Position numbers and translations under genes: made by a program. The notes beneath the pieces were generated by a model. The model made no database searches and was not told the DNA's origin. It saw nothing but the letters and a program-made list of their open reading frames with translations. 64,000 nucleotides of DNA from JAWWPY01 sp963822825 (GTDB lineage Bacteria; Actinomycetota; Actinomycetes; Streptosporangiales; Streptosporangiaceae): assembly GCA_963822825.1 (NCBI GenBank), contig CAWGIW010000013.1, positions 1 through 64,000 on the forward strand. Reading direction: 5' to 3'. Shown piece after piece: positions 1 to 7,661 of this stretch (position 1 is its first letter; each line of letters starts with the position of its first letter).

Positions 1-385
1 GGGCGAGCACGATCGGGTCGTTGTCCACGTACACGACCCGGGCCTCTGGCGCCACGGACTGGGCGACCTCGTGGGTGTTGTTCGCGGCTGGGATGCCGGT
101 GCCGATGTCCAGGAACTGCCGTATCCCGGCGCCGCCGGCCAGGTAGCGCACCGTGCGGGCCAGGAACGCCCGGTTGGCGCGGACCGAGAAGACGATATCG
201 GGATAGGCCGCGATGGCCTGCTCGCCCGCCGCCCGGTCCACGGCGTAGTTGTCCTTGCCGCCCAGCCAGTAGTCATAGACCCGGGCGACGTGCGCGACGC
301 TGGTGTCAAAGGTCGGCGCCTGCTCGCCGCTGACGGGCACGCCGCCGCGTCCTTCGCCTGGTGCTGATACGTCTTCGCTCGTCAC
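1..385 (-). CDS. SAM-dependent methyltransferase, DUF574 family (partial)
   Basis: The gene starts at GTG 385 on the minus strand and runs off the left edge, so only the first 128 residues are visible. After a short variable N-terminus the protein reads DTSVAHVARVYDYWLGGKDN, then a conserved segment with RANRAFLARTV, a glycine-rich SAM-binding stretch (FLDIGTGIPAANN) and VVYVDNDPIVLA, where the acidic residues would bind the ribose. This order is typical of the actinobacterial DUF574 (Methyltransf_19) family, whose substrate is generally unknown. It lies downstream of, and codirectional with, the XRE regulator at 460-1362, which may control it. The family assignment is firm; the substrate cannot be told. 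Confidence 0.85.
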   Translation of the reverse strand, partial: MTSEDVSAPGEGRGGVPVSGEQAPTFDTSVAHVARVYDYWLGGKDNYAVDRAAGEQAIAAYPDIVFSVRANRAFLARTVRYLAGGAGIRQFLDIGTGIPAANNTHEVAQSVAPEARVVYVDNDPIVLA

Positions 386-459
386 TGGTGTGGTGCGCCT
401 TTCGGGAGTGTTGTCGGCACCTCGGTCTGCGGCGCTGGCGGACTGGACCGGGACCCGCG

Positions 460-1362
460 CTAGGTCTCCCGGATGATCTCCCTGATGAAGCGCGCGGTAT
501 CGGCGGGGGTCAGAGCATCGGCGCTGAGGTGATTCATGACCTCCATGTAGTGGTCCACGTGCGCGCGCCGGTCCAGGTACAGAGCGCTGGTCAGCTGCTC
601 AAGGTAGATGACATCCGGCAGGTCCCGCTCGCCGAAGCGCAGCACCGTGAACGACCCCCCCGCTCCCGCGTGGCCGCCGTGGCGGAACGGCAGGACCTGC
701 AGGGTGACGGTCGTCAGCCCCGCCACGTCCAGCAGGTGACTCAGTTGAGCGCGCATCACCTTCCGGCCGCCCAGCGGCCGGCGCAGCGCCGCCTCGTCCG
801 TGACGGACCACAGACGCGGCGGATCCGCGCTGGTGAGCAGGTCCTGGCGTTTCATCCGGAGGCTCACCCGGCGTTCGATCTCGTCGGTGGGGGCCGCGCT
901 ATGCCCAAGCTCGGTGACCGCGCGGGCGTAGTGCTCGGTCTGCAACAGGCCGTGCACGAACTGAAGGTCGTAGGTGCGGATGAGCGAGGCGGCCTCCTCC
1001 AGACCCAGGTACGCCTCGAACCAGTCAGGGAGGATATCGCCGTACTGAGCCCACCAGCCCTGGCCATTGGCCTGCCGGGCCAGCGACAGCAATCCGGCCC
1101 GCACGTCCTCGTCGGTGACGCCGTAGACCGTGAGCAGGTCGGCGACATCCCGCTCCTTGAAGCTCACCCGCCCGTGCTCCATGCGGCTGATCTTGGAACG
1201 GGACGCCCGGATGGCGTACCCGGCCCGGTCGGGGGTTATGTCCGCGGCCTCGCGGAAGCGGCGCAACTGTGCGCCGAGCACCATGCGCAAGACGGTCGCG
1301 CCGACTCGCGCTCCACCAACGATGCGGTCAGGCAACTCGCCGCCCGGCTGAACCGTGCTCAT
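460..1362 (-). CDS. XRE-family transcriptional regulator with DUF5753 domain
   Basis: A 300-residue protein. Residues about 30-80 form a helix-turn-helix (LGAQLRRFREAADIT, then IRASRSKISRMEHGR). The rest is the DUF5753 domain with its characteristic elements: GWWAQYGDILPDWFEAYLGL, IRTYDLQFVHGLLQTEHYAR, the RRVSLRMKRQDLL stretch and VIYLEQLTSALYLD. Such proteins pair with small DUF397 partners in actinobacteria, and a DUF397 gene lies just upstream on the same strand at 1556-1801. ATG 1362 is preceded by GGGAGC. Function is inferred from the family: DNA-binding regulation, often linked to development or antibiotic production. The exact target is unknown. Confidence 0.93.
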   Translation of the reverse strand: MSTVQPGGELPDRIVGGARVGATVLRMVLGAQLRRFREAADITPDRAGYAIRASRSKISRMEHGRVSFKERDVADLLTVYGVTDEDVRAGLLSLARQANGQGWWAQYGDILPDWFEAYLGLEEAASLIRTYDLQFVHGLLQTEHYARAVTELGHSAAPTDEIERRVSLRMKRQDLLTSADPPRLWSVTDEAALRRPLGGRKVMRAQLSHLLDVAGLTTVTLQVLPFRHGGHAGAGGSFTVLRFGERDLPDVIYLEQLTSALYLDRRAHVDHYMEVMNHLSADALTPADTARFIREIIRET

Positions 1363-1555
1363 CCTGGCTCCCAGACCGTTGGATCAGCGCTCTGCGCCCG
1401 CTCCCGACCTGCGGCCCCAACGATGATCACCGCAGCCTTCGCGTGCGCTGGAGGCCGACAGGCGCCGCACAACAATGTGCACCGGGGGGGCACCGACAGC
1501 ACGATATCACCGCGTGTCCGAACTGTCGTGACGCCATTTTCTTCCGCGGCGTGGG

Positions 1556-1801
1556 TTAACAGGGGGCGGCTTTCTGGTAAAGGTCATCGAACTCGCCGTC
1601 CTTCGCCGCCCGCAGGAACGCGGAGATCTCGACGCGAGGATAGATCAACGCCGGCCCGGACGGTTCGCGAGAGTTACGGACAGCGATCTCGTCGCCCGGA
1701 AGCTCGGCGAACTCGACGCAGCTTCCGCTGGGGTTGCTGACCTGGCTCTTGCGCCAGTACGCATCCAGCTGATCAGCCGGAACGCCGTTTTTGACCGGCA
1801 T
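1556..1801 (-). CDS. DUF397 domain protein
   Basis: A small 81-residue protein. The start at 1801 is chosen over an upstream one because TGCGGAGGA lies at ideal spacing and the product then has normal DUF397 length. It shows the family pattern: WRKSQVSNPSGSCVEFAEL, then IAVRNSREPSGPALIYPR and a C-terminal FLRAAKDGEFDDL. DUF397 proteins are encoded next to XRE/DUF5753 regulators and are thought to act as their partners or antitoxin-like modulators; the XRE gene follows about 190 bp downstream on the same strand. The intervening 1363-1555 shows no gene. The biochemical role is not established. Confidence 0.9.
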   Translation of the reverse strand: MPVKNGVPADQLDAYWRKSQVSNPSGSCVEFAELPGDEIAVRNSREPSGPALIYPRVEISAFLRAAKDGEFDDLYQKAAPC

Positions 1802-1900
1802 GATGGTTTTTTCCTCCGCAGGGGGCACCAGAGCAAACGTGCAGGCGGAGGCGCAGCGCTGCGGTCGCAACCGTTTGCGCTGGGCAGCTTAACAGACCGG

Positions 1901-1922
1901 TGCACGTGCGAAGGAACGTGCA
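1901..1922. promoter_or_regulatory. Inverted repeat in divergent promoter region
   Basis: A perfect 7-bp inverted repeat, TGCACGT ... ACGTGCA with an 8-nt spacer, sits between the DUF397 gene (minus strand, start 1801) and the ATPase gene (plus strand, start 2012). Size and position suit a dimeric regulator such as the nearby XRE protein, but that link is inference only. Confidence 0.4.
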
Positions 1923-2011
1923 TGAGTCTCTTGCAGGAGGGATGTGCGTACGGCACGATAGCCCTGTAGGCGCCATTTTCCCGCTGCCGGGACCAGACTG
2001 TTCGGAAGGCG

Positions 2012-2644
2012 ATGACAGCGAACCCATTACGCTTGGTGAGCAGTGCTGCTAGCGGTGTGGGCTGGCAGTGGCTGACGTCGGCCGTGGAAATGGCCGCCCT
2101 GGCGAGCGGGAACTGGCCGCTGGCGCCGGAGAAGGCCGGCCCGATGGGCTGGACGTGCACCTCACGGATCGCCACCCGCACACTGGGCGCCGACGGCGCG
2201 GCGGTCTGCGCGGCGCGGCGGTTCGCGGTGGCCACCCTGCGGCACTGGGACGCGGCTCAGCGCGGCGAGGATATCGCGGTGGTCGTGTCCGAACTGTTGA
2301 CCAACGCGTTGCGGCACGCGCGGCCTGGTTCCGGCGACATCCGGCCCGGCTGGCCGATCCGGCTCGGCCTGCTGCAGTGCGGCCCGTGCGTGCTCTGCGC
2401 GGTGGCCGACCCAAGCGAACGGGCTCCGGTGTCGGCCGAGCCCGGCGAACTCGCCGAGACTGGCCGCGGGCTGGGGGTCATCGGGGCTCTCAGTGACACA
2501 TGGGGCTACACCACCCCCAGCGAGATGGGCAAGGTCGTCTGGGCCACGTTCTCGGCCGAGCTGGGGCCGGCGGGGGCCGGCGCTGATCCCTGGCCCGGCT
2601 GGCTGACCGGCGGTCAGCGCCGCCGCGCCCGCCGGTCAGGCTGA
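2012..2644 (+). CDS. ATP-binding protein, anti-sigma/RsbW-like HATPase
   Basis: A 210-residue protein. After about 60 variable residues it reads AARRFAVATLRHW, then the N-box VVVSELLTNALRHARPG (E and N of the ATP/Mg site present), and later GRGLGVIGALSDTWGYT (glycine-rich ATP lid) and KVVWATFSAE. This is the stand-alone HATPase_c_2 type related to RsbW/SpoIIAB serine kinases, very common in actinobacteria next to XRE/DUF397 genes, as here. It may bind or phosphorylate a STAS or sigma partner, none of which is adjacent. ATG 2012 follows GGAAGG. Family confidence is high; the partner is unknown. Confidence 0.88.
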   Translation: MTANPLRLVSSAASGVGWQWLTSAVEMAALASGNWPLAPEKAGPMGWTCTSRIATRTLGADGAAVCAARRFAVATLRHWDAAQRGEDIAVVVSELLTNALRHARPGSGDIRPGWPIRLGLLQCGPCVLCAVADPSERAPVSAEPGELAETGRGLGVIGALSDTWGYTTPSEMGKVVWATFSAELGPAGAGADPWPGWLTGGQRRRARRSG

Positions 2645-2685
2645 ACCGGGCGGCTCTGGCCGCAGCGGCTCGGGCCGGCCGGCGT

Positions 2686-3687
2686 TCACAGCATCTCCCG
2701 TACCACCTCGGCAGGGTCCTTGTCCAGCCGCAGGCCCTGGAACCGGGGATGGCGCAGCTGCCCGTCAGTTGTCCATTCGGTGAAGCCGACCTGGGCGACG
2801 AGGCGTGGCTCCACCCAGTGCACCCGGGATCGCGGCAGCGCGCCGCGCTCGAATGGGGGCCGGTCCCGCTCCAGGTCGGCCAGCGCCGAGTGCAGGCTGG
2901 CCAGAGTGCGCTGGTCGAATCCGGTGCCAACCTTGCCGGCGTAGGCAAGCTTGCCGTTGCGGTCGTAGTAGCCGAGCAGCAGGGCGCCGAACCCGGTCCG
3001 TGAGCCCTGCGGGTCGGTAAAGCCCCCGATCACGAACTCCTGCGCGTTCTCGCACTTGAACTTGAGCCAGTCCCGGCTGCGCCCGGGCCGGTACGGCGCG
3101 TCCGCCCGCTTGGCGATGACGCCCTCCCAGCCCAGCACGCAGGCCTCGCGATAGTACGCTTCGCCGTCGGCGTCGCGGGCCTCGGTGAAACGCAGCGGGT
3201 CGTGGAACGACAGCAGGCCGCGCAGCAGCCGCTTGCGCTCCCGCGACGGCAGGGGGCGGATGTCCTGCCCGGCGGCCCACAGCACGTCAAAGATGTAGAA
3301 AAAGACCGGCACCTCGGCGAGCAGCGCCGGGTCGGGATCGTGAACCCCGAGCCGCTGCTGCAGCCGGGCGAACCTGGTCTGGTTCCCATCGAAGGCGACG
3401 ACCTCCCCGTCGAGGATGAAGTCATCCGCCTGCTGGGTTTCGAGTGCGCTGGCCAGTTCGGGATAAGTGCTGGTCACCAGCTTCTGATTACGGGTCATGA
3501 GCCGCAGCCGGGGCCCGTCCCGGAAGGCCAGGCAGCGCTCACCATCAAGCTTGCGTTCGAAGATCCACGCTGGGTCGGAGAACCTGTCCTGGGTCAGCGT
3601 GGCGAGCTCGGGATCCAGCCACGCAGGCTGGTCCGCGCGGCGCGATGGTGACCGGCCAGTGGCATCCGTTGGGCTGGATGAGGTCAT
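2686..3687 (-). CDS. ATP-dependent DNA ligase (LigC / LigD ligase-domain type)
   Basis: A 333-residue ligase with the nucleotidyltransferase motif I FERKLDGER (lysine is the adenylation site), motif III DDFILDGEVVAFD, motif IV EGVIAKRADAPY and motif V RDWLKFKC, followed by an OB-fold with FGALLLGYYDRNGKLAYAGKVGTGF. The length matches stand-alone LigC or the ligase domain of LigD; polymerase and nuclease domains are absent. It probably seals nicks in NHEJ-like or base-excision repair. No ku gene is in the window. ATG 3687 is preceded by GAGGG. It is divergent from the SurE-like gene. Confidence 0.93.
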   Translation of the reverse strand: MTSSSPTDATGRSPSRRADQPAWLDPELATLTQDRFSDPAWIFERKLDGERCLAFRDGPRLRLMTRNQKLVTSTYPELASALETQQADDFILDGEVVAFDGNQTRFARLQQRLGVHDPDPALLAEVPVFFYIFDVLWAAGQDIRPLPSRERKRLLRGLLSFHDPLRFTEARDADGEAYYREACVLGWEGVIAKRADAPYRPGRSRDWLKFKCENAQEFVIGGFTDPQGSRTGFGALLLGYYDRNGKLAYAGKVGTGFDQRTLASLHSALADLERDRPPFERGALPRSRVHWVEPRLVAQVGFTEWTTDGQLRHPRFQGLRLDKDPAEVVREML

Positions 3688-3828
3688 TCTTTACCCTCGC
3701 TGCTCGGGACTTCAGGGCCCCATTAGTTTGAGCTATCCGCGAGCCGCGAAACCCAAACCTCGCTGGAGGCCCGGGTCCGGGCGGCACGCGGTCCACACCT
3801 GCGGCTCCCCGGAGCCCGGACGTTTAAG

Positions 3829-3848
3829 GTGCTACCTGCGGGTAGCAC
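3829..3848. promoter_or_regulatory. Perfect hairpin just before the SurE-like start
   Basis: GTGCTACC TGCG GGTAGCAC is a perfect 8-bp stem with a 4-nt loop that ends 6 nt before ATG 3855. In RNA it would crowd the ribosome-binding site (AGGA at 3848-3851). It could be a translational control hairpin or a dimer operator in the ligase/surE divergent region. It is directly visible; the function is inferred. Confidence 0.5.
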
Positions 3849-3854
3849 AGGACG

Positions 3855-4658
3855 ATGCGCCGGGCTGAGCCACTTCGCGTCGTCGTCACGAACGACGGCG
3901 GGATCGACAGTGAGGGACTGCGGCTGCTCGCGGCGGCCGCGCTGCGGACCGGCTGCAAAGTCCTGGTGGCCGCGTCTGACCATGAGGCCGCCGGATCCAG
4001 CGCGGCGATGAGGGCCATCCGCGGCGATGGGCGCATCGTGATGGAGCGCAGGAGGCTGGCCGGCCTGGACGCGGTTCCGGCCTATGCGGTCCGGGCGGCC
4101 CCGGCCTTCATCGCGTTCTCCGCCGTCCGTGAGGCATTCGGCCGCCAGCCGGACTTCCTGCTGGCCGGCATCAATCCCGGCCCTAGCACCGGGCCCGCCA
4201 TCCTGCACTCCGGCACGGTCGGCGCCGCGATGACCGCGGCCAGCCACGGTGTCCGGGCGGCCGCCTTCTCGCTCGATGTTCGCGGGGACGCCGGGCCGGT
4301 GCACTGGGAGACGGCGGCGGCCGTGGCCGCGCAGGTCATCCTGGCCCTGCCCGACCTGCCGCGCGGACAGATCCTGAACGTTAACGTCCCGAACGTGCCA
4401 CAGCACCTGCTGCGCGGTATCCGCCGGGGAGCGCTGGCGCCGTTCGGAGCCGTCCAGATCGACATCATCGAAGCGGCCGAGGGCCACCTGCAGGTCACGA
4501 TGTCCGAACTGGACGCCGAGCTCGCGCCGGGGAGCGATTCGGCGCTGCTGGCCGCGGGCTACGCGTCCGTCACGCCGCTTCAGCCGATGTCCGAAGCCCC
4601 GGCCCCATGGCTGCCCTGGCCTGAGGCCAGCGCCGCGGGTGTCATGATGCACCCCTGA
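3855..4658 (+). CDS. SurE-like 5'/3'-nucleotidase homologue
   Basis: A 267-residue SurE-family protein. It shows the Rossmann-like start VVVTNDGGIDSEG, the LLAGINPGPSTGPA loop, HSGTVGAAMTAASHG and LNVNVPNVP. Classical SurE is a metal-dependent nucleoside monophosphatase with ligands in the NDDG, DRxxSG and GxN motifs. Here the second aspartate of NDDG is glycine (NDGG), and the serine of the DRxxSG motif appears to be alanine (DHEAAGSS). Two of the four expected metal ligands are therefore changed, while the GIN asparagine remains. Activity may be altered. Fold assignment is firm; catalysis is uncertain. Confidence 0.85.
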   Translation: MRRAEPLRVVVTNDGGIDSEGLRLLAAAALRTGCKVLVAASDHEAAGSSAAMRAIRGDGRIVMERRRLAGLDAVPAYAVRAAPAFIAFSAVREAFGRQPDFLLAGINPGPSTGPAILHSGTVGAAMTAASHGVRAAAFSLDVRGDAGPVHWETAAAVAAQVILALPDLPRGQILNVNVPNVPQHLLRGIRRGALAPFGAVQIDIIEAAEGHLQVTMSELDAELAPGSDSALLAAGYASVTPLQPMSEAPAPWLPWPEASAAGVMMHP

Positions 4659-4697
4659 ACCGGCCGCCCCGGCCGCTTGGGAAAACGCCAGGTCCAG

Positions 4698-5180
4698 CTA
4701 TTCCGGCTCTTTCCCGCGTCTCGCCAGCGGGAAGACGAACCACAGGCTACCGAACAGGCATACAACGAAGGCGCTGATCAGGATGGCCGGCAGCCCCTGG
4801 GCGACGTAGCTGGTCACCAGCAGCACCACGGCCGAGACGGCCAGAGCAACGGCGGCCAGGCCGATGAGCGCCATCACGTTGGCCGCCCGCACCAGGCGTT
4901 CCTTCTCATGGCGGCGGAACACCAGCCGGTGGTAGGCCACCGGGCCCACCAGCAGCGCGGTGGCCACGGCGGCAAGCACGATGCTGGCTACATAGAGGTC
5001 GCGCTGGGCCTGGCTGAGCCGGCTGAACCTCTGGGTAAACGGGAGGGAGAGCAGGAAACCGAACAGGACCTGCACTCCCAGGCTGGCCACCCGCAGTTCC
5101 TGGAGCAGTTCGGCCAGGTTGCGGTCGTCGCGCTGCTCGGGGGACTCGTCCCGCGGATCCCGGGACGATATGGACCCCAT
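4698..5180 (-). CDS. DUF6328 family membrane protein
   Basis: A 160-residue protein. ATG 5180 is chosen because it has a strong GGAGGTGG site; a longer frame upstream lacks one. An acidic, arginine-rich N-terminus (SSRDPRDESPEQRDDRNLAELLQELRV) leads to four hydrophobic helices: VLFGFLLSLPF, VASIVLAAVATALLVGPVAYH, ANVMALIGLAAVALAVSAVVLLV and GLPAILISAFVVCLFGSLWFVFPL. This matches the DUF6328 pattern found in actinobacteria. Function is unknown. It is convergent with the SurE-like gene. 5181-5432 upstream shows no gene. Confidence 0.8.
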   Translation of the reverse strand: MGSISSRDPRDESPEQRDDRNLAELLQELRVASLGVQVLFGFLLSLPFTQRFSRLSQAQRDLYVASIVLAAVATALLVGPVAYHRLVFRRHEKERLVRAANVMALIGLAAVALAVSAVVLLVTSYVAQGLPAILISAFVVCLFGSLWFVFPLARRGKEPE

Positions 5181-5432
5181 GGTCGCCACCTCCGCGCCGC
5201 CCGGTCGGATCATGCACACTACCCGGGCGCGACCGCGCGAAGCGAACCCGGGCCGACCCGGGCGCGGCCATCCCCGGCTCAGCGGTAGCCCGCCAGCAGC
5301 GTGTTTGAGAGCCGCTGTCGCAGGTAGAAGAAGGGCCGACCGCTCGTCCCGGCGGCGCAACACCCCCCCGGGCGTCGCCGGGGCGCGTGGCTGAGGACCC
5401 CGGTGTGCCTGGATCCAGAGTGAGGAAGGATC

Positions 5433-6575
5433 ATGCCGACCGCATCAGCCGCCAGGCCGAGCGACGTGATCGCTGACGCCCCAGCGCTGGAGGACATCGA
5501 GGCAGCGGTCTATGTCATCCCCACGGACGCGCCCGAGGCCGACGGGACACTCGCGTGGAGCGAGACGACCGTGGTCCTGGTGACGGCGACCGCGGGAGGC
5601 GTGCCGGGTATCGGCTGGACCTATGCGGCGGCTGCGGCAAAGTCCGTGGTGGCCGACGTCCTGGCCCAGGCGGTGCTGGGACGCAGCGCGTTCGACGTGG
5701 CGGGCGCGAGCGAGGCCATGACCCGCGCGGTGCGCAACATTGGCCGCGGCGGCGTCGCGGCCACCGCCATCTCCGCGGTGGACGTCGCGCTGTGGGATCT
5801 CAAGGCGCGCCTGCTCGGCGTTCCGGTCGCGGACCTGCTCGGGCGGGTCCGCGAGCACGTGCCGGCCTATGGAAGCGGCGGTTTCACCAGCTACGACGAG
5901 CGCCAGACCCGCGAGCAGCTATCCGCCTGGGTGGACCGGGACCACATCCCGCGGGTGAAGATCAAGATCGGGGAGTCCTGGGGCAGCCGGGAGGACCGGG
6001 ATCTCGCGCGGGTGGCATTGGCCCGCGACGTCATCGGACCGGACACCGAGCTCTATGTCGACGCCAACGGCGGCTACACCACGGGTCAGGCGGTCCGAGT
6101 CGCGCACCAGATGGCCGACTACGGCGTTACCTGGTTCGAGGAGCCGGTGTCGTCTCAGGACCTGACCGGGCTGGCCTCCGTCCGGAGCCAGGTGCTGCCC
6201 GATGTCGCGGCCGGGGAGTACAGCTGGTCGCTGGCTGACTCGGCCCGGCTGATCGACGCGGGCGCGGTGGACTGCCTGCAGCTCGACCTGACCCGGTGCG
6301 GCGGGATCACCGAGTTCGCGCGGGGCGCCGCACTCGCCGCGGCGCACAGCATGCAGATCTCCGCGCATTGCGCGCCCACCTTGCACGCGCACGTCGGCAC
6401 CGCGACGGCGAACCTGCGCCACGTTGAGTATTTTCATGACCACCAGCGCATCGAGCGGCTGCTGTTCGACGGAGCCCTCGATGCCCACGGCGGGGTGCTC
6501 ACACCAGATCCTGGTCGGCCGGGTCTCGGCGTCCAGCTGCGGGCCGCCGATGCCGCGCAGTACCGGCGCTCATGA
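5433..6575 (+). CDS. Enolase-superfamily (mandelate racemase/muconate lactonizing-like) enzyme
   Basis: A 380-residue protein with a capping domain (about 1-140) and a (beta/alpha)7-beta barrel. Visible catalytic features are KIKIGE with the KxK pair at about 176/178, the metal ligands in YVDANGG (D210), WFEEPV (E236) and AAGEY (E262), and SAHCAPTLHAH, where a histidine would be a general base. The family abstracts a proton next to a carboxylate; members include sugar-acid dehydratases, racemases and cycloisomerases, and the substrate here cannot be told. ATG 5433 has GAGGAAGG upstream. The next gene is about 85 bp away on the same strand. Confidence 0.88.
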   Translation: MPTASAARPSDVIADAPALEDIEAAVYVIPTDAPEADGTLAWSETTVVLVTATAGGVPGIGWTYAAAAAKSVVADVLAQAVLGRSAFDVAGASEAMTRAVRNIGRGGVAATAISAVDVALWDLKARLLGVPVADLLGRVREHVPAYGSGGFTSYDERQTREQLSAWVDRDHIPRVKIKIGESWGSREDRDLARVALARDVIGPDTELYVDANGGYTTGQAVRVAHQMADYGVTWFEEPVSSQDLTGLASVRSQVLPDVAAGEYSWSLADSARLIDAGAVDCLQLDLTRCGGITEFARGAALAAAHSMQISAHCAPTLHAHVGTATANLRHVEYFHDHQRIERLLFDGALDAHGGVLTPDPGRPGLGVQLRAADAAQYRRS

Positions 6576-6660
6576 TGAATCGGTCATGATGAACGCAGAG
6601 CACATGCATACAGGCCGGGTGCCGGCCTGTCAACCCGGAACTCCACCGGAGGGATGACAG

Positions 6661-7083
6661 ATGAAAATCGCCCCTGGCCTGACCTTAATTGCTGTCGGAG
6701 CAATCTTCACTTTCGCCATCACGACCAGCCCTAGCTGGCTGAACCTGCAGGTTGTCGGGGTGATCCTGATAGGGACCGGCGTGGCCGCGCTCTTGCTGCC
6801 CGGCCGGGCGCAAGGGTGGCTGCGTCGCCGGATTGTCGTGCGGCGAGGCCCGCGCGGGCCGGTGGTCAGCGAGGTGAACGAGACCCTTCCGCCCTACATC
6901 GCGATCAACCCGGGAGCCTCGGCCGACGGTCACGAGCAGCCGGGAATTCCCGTGGAGCGGACGGTGATCATACCGACCAGCGTGGACCCGGCCGCAGATG
7001 CCGTGGCGGCGGAGCAGAAAAGCCATGCTGATGGCGCCCCGCCCCGGGGCGCGGAGGTCGTGGACGAATACTTCGAAGAATGA
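6661..7083 (+). CDS. Small membrane protein, DUF6458-like
   Basis: A 140-residue protein. The N-terminus is two hydrophobic helices (APGLTLIAVGAIFTFAIT and LQVVGVILIGTGVAALLL), followed by a basic WLRRRIVVRR stop-transfer segment and a hydrophilic C-terminal tail of about 85 residues. The GLTLIAVGAI...LQVVGVILI arrangement resembles DUF6458 proteins. The stop codon overlaps the first possible start of the sigma factor gene (ATGA at 7080), so the two are probably co-translated. It could modulate that sigma factor, since no classical anti-sigma gene is present, but that is inference. Confidence 0.7.
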   Translation: MKIAPGLTLIAVGAIFTFAITTSPSWLNLQVVGVILIGTGVAALLLPGRAQGWLRRRIVVRRGPRGPVVSEVNETLPPYIAINPGASADGHEQPGIPVERTVIIPTSVDPAADAVAAEQKSHADGAPPRGAEVVDEYFEE

Positions 7084-7661
7084 CGCGGAACCGGACAGGA
7101 GAAACTCATTTGCACCCCGACGAACGCGCTGATCCGCGTTTCGCGGAGGCGCTCGCCCACCGGCAGCAGCTGTATTCGGCCGCCTCACGGATGACCCGTA
7201 ACCCGGCCGACGCTGAGGACCTGGTCCAGGAGACATACGCCAAGGCCTACGCGTCGTTTCACCAGTTCAGGGACGGGACCAACATCAGGGCGTGGCTGAA
7301 CCGCATCCTGAAGAACACCTTCATAAACGGATACCGCAAGAAGCAGCGCGAGCCGGTGCTGGCCGGCGCCGGGGTCGAGGACTGGGAACTGGCCCGTGTT
7401 CGGCCGGCCGCGGCGGACGAAGCCCGCTCGGCCGAGGAGATCGCGCTCGAGCACCTCCCGGATGCGCGCGTGACCGAGGCCTTCCAGCAACTCCCCCATG
7501 ACTTCCAGCTCGCCGTCTACCTCGCCGACATCGAGGGCTTCGCTTACCGGGAGATCGCCGACATCATGCGCTGCCCGGTCGGCACCGTGATGTCCCGGCT
7601 GCACCGCGGCCGGAACCGGCTGCGGGAACTGCTCCAGGACACCGCGCTGGCCAGTGCCTGA
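7080..7661 (+). CDS. ECF RNA polymerase sigma factor, SigR/SigH-like
   Basis: A sigma-70 family protein of 193 residues or slightly fewer. Region 2 reads DAEDLVQETYAKAY and DGTNIRAWLNRILKNTFING, with YRKKQREP, a sequence typical of SigR/SigH oxidative-stress factors. Region 4 reads LPHDFQLAVYLADIEGFAYREIADIM and CPVGTVMSRLHRGRNRL. Two starts are possible: ATG 7080 overlapping the upstream stop, or TTG 7110, which has the better site (AGGAG). SigR is normally followed by the zinc anti-sigma RsrA; here the next gene is a GH15 glycosidase that overlaps by 8 nt, and no RsrA-like gene is seen. Confidence 0.9.
   Translation: MTRNRTGETHLHPDERADPRFAEALAHRQQLYSAASRMTRNPADAEDLVQETYAKAYASFHQFRDGTNIRAWLNRILKNTFINGYRKKQREPVLAGAGVEDWELARVRPAAADEARSAEEIALEHLPDARVTEAFQQLPHDFQLAVYLADIEGFAYREIADIMRCPVGTVMSRLHRGRNRLRELLQDTALASA

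Noticed and set aside
361..1740. Long plus-strand frame opposite the XRE/DUF5753 gene
   Set aside because: Antisense to a clear regulator; no ribosome site and no domain.
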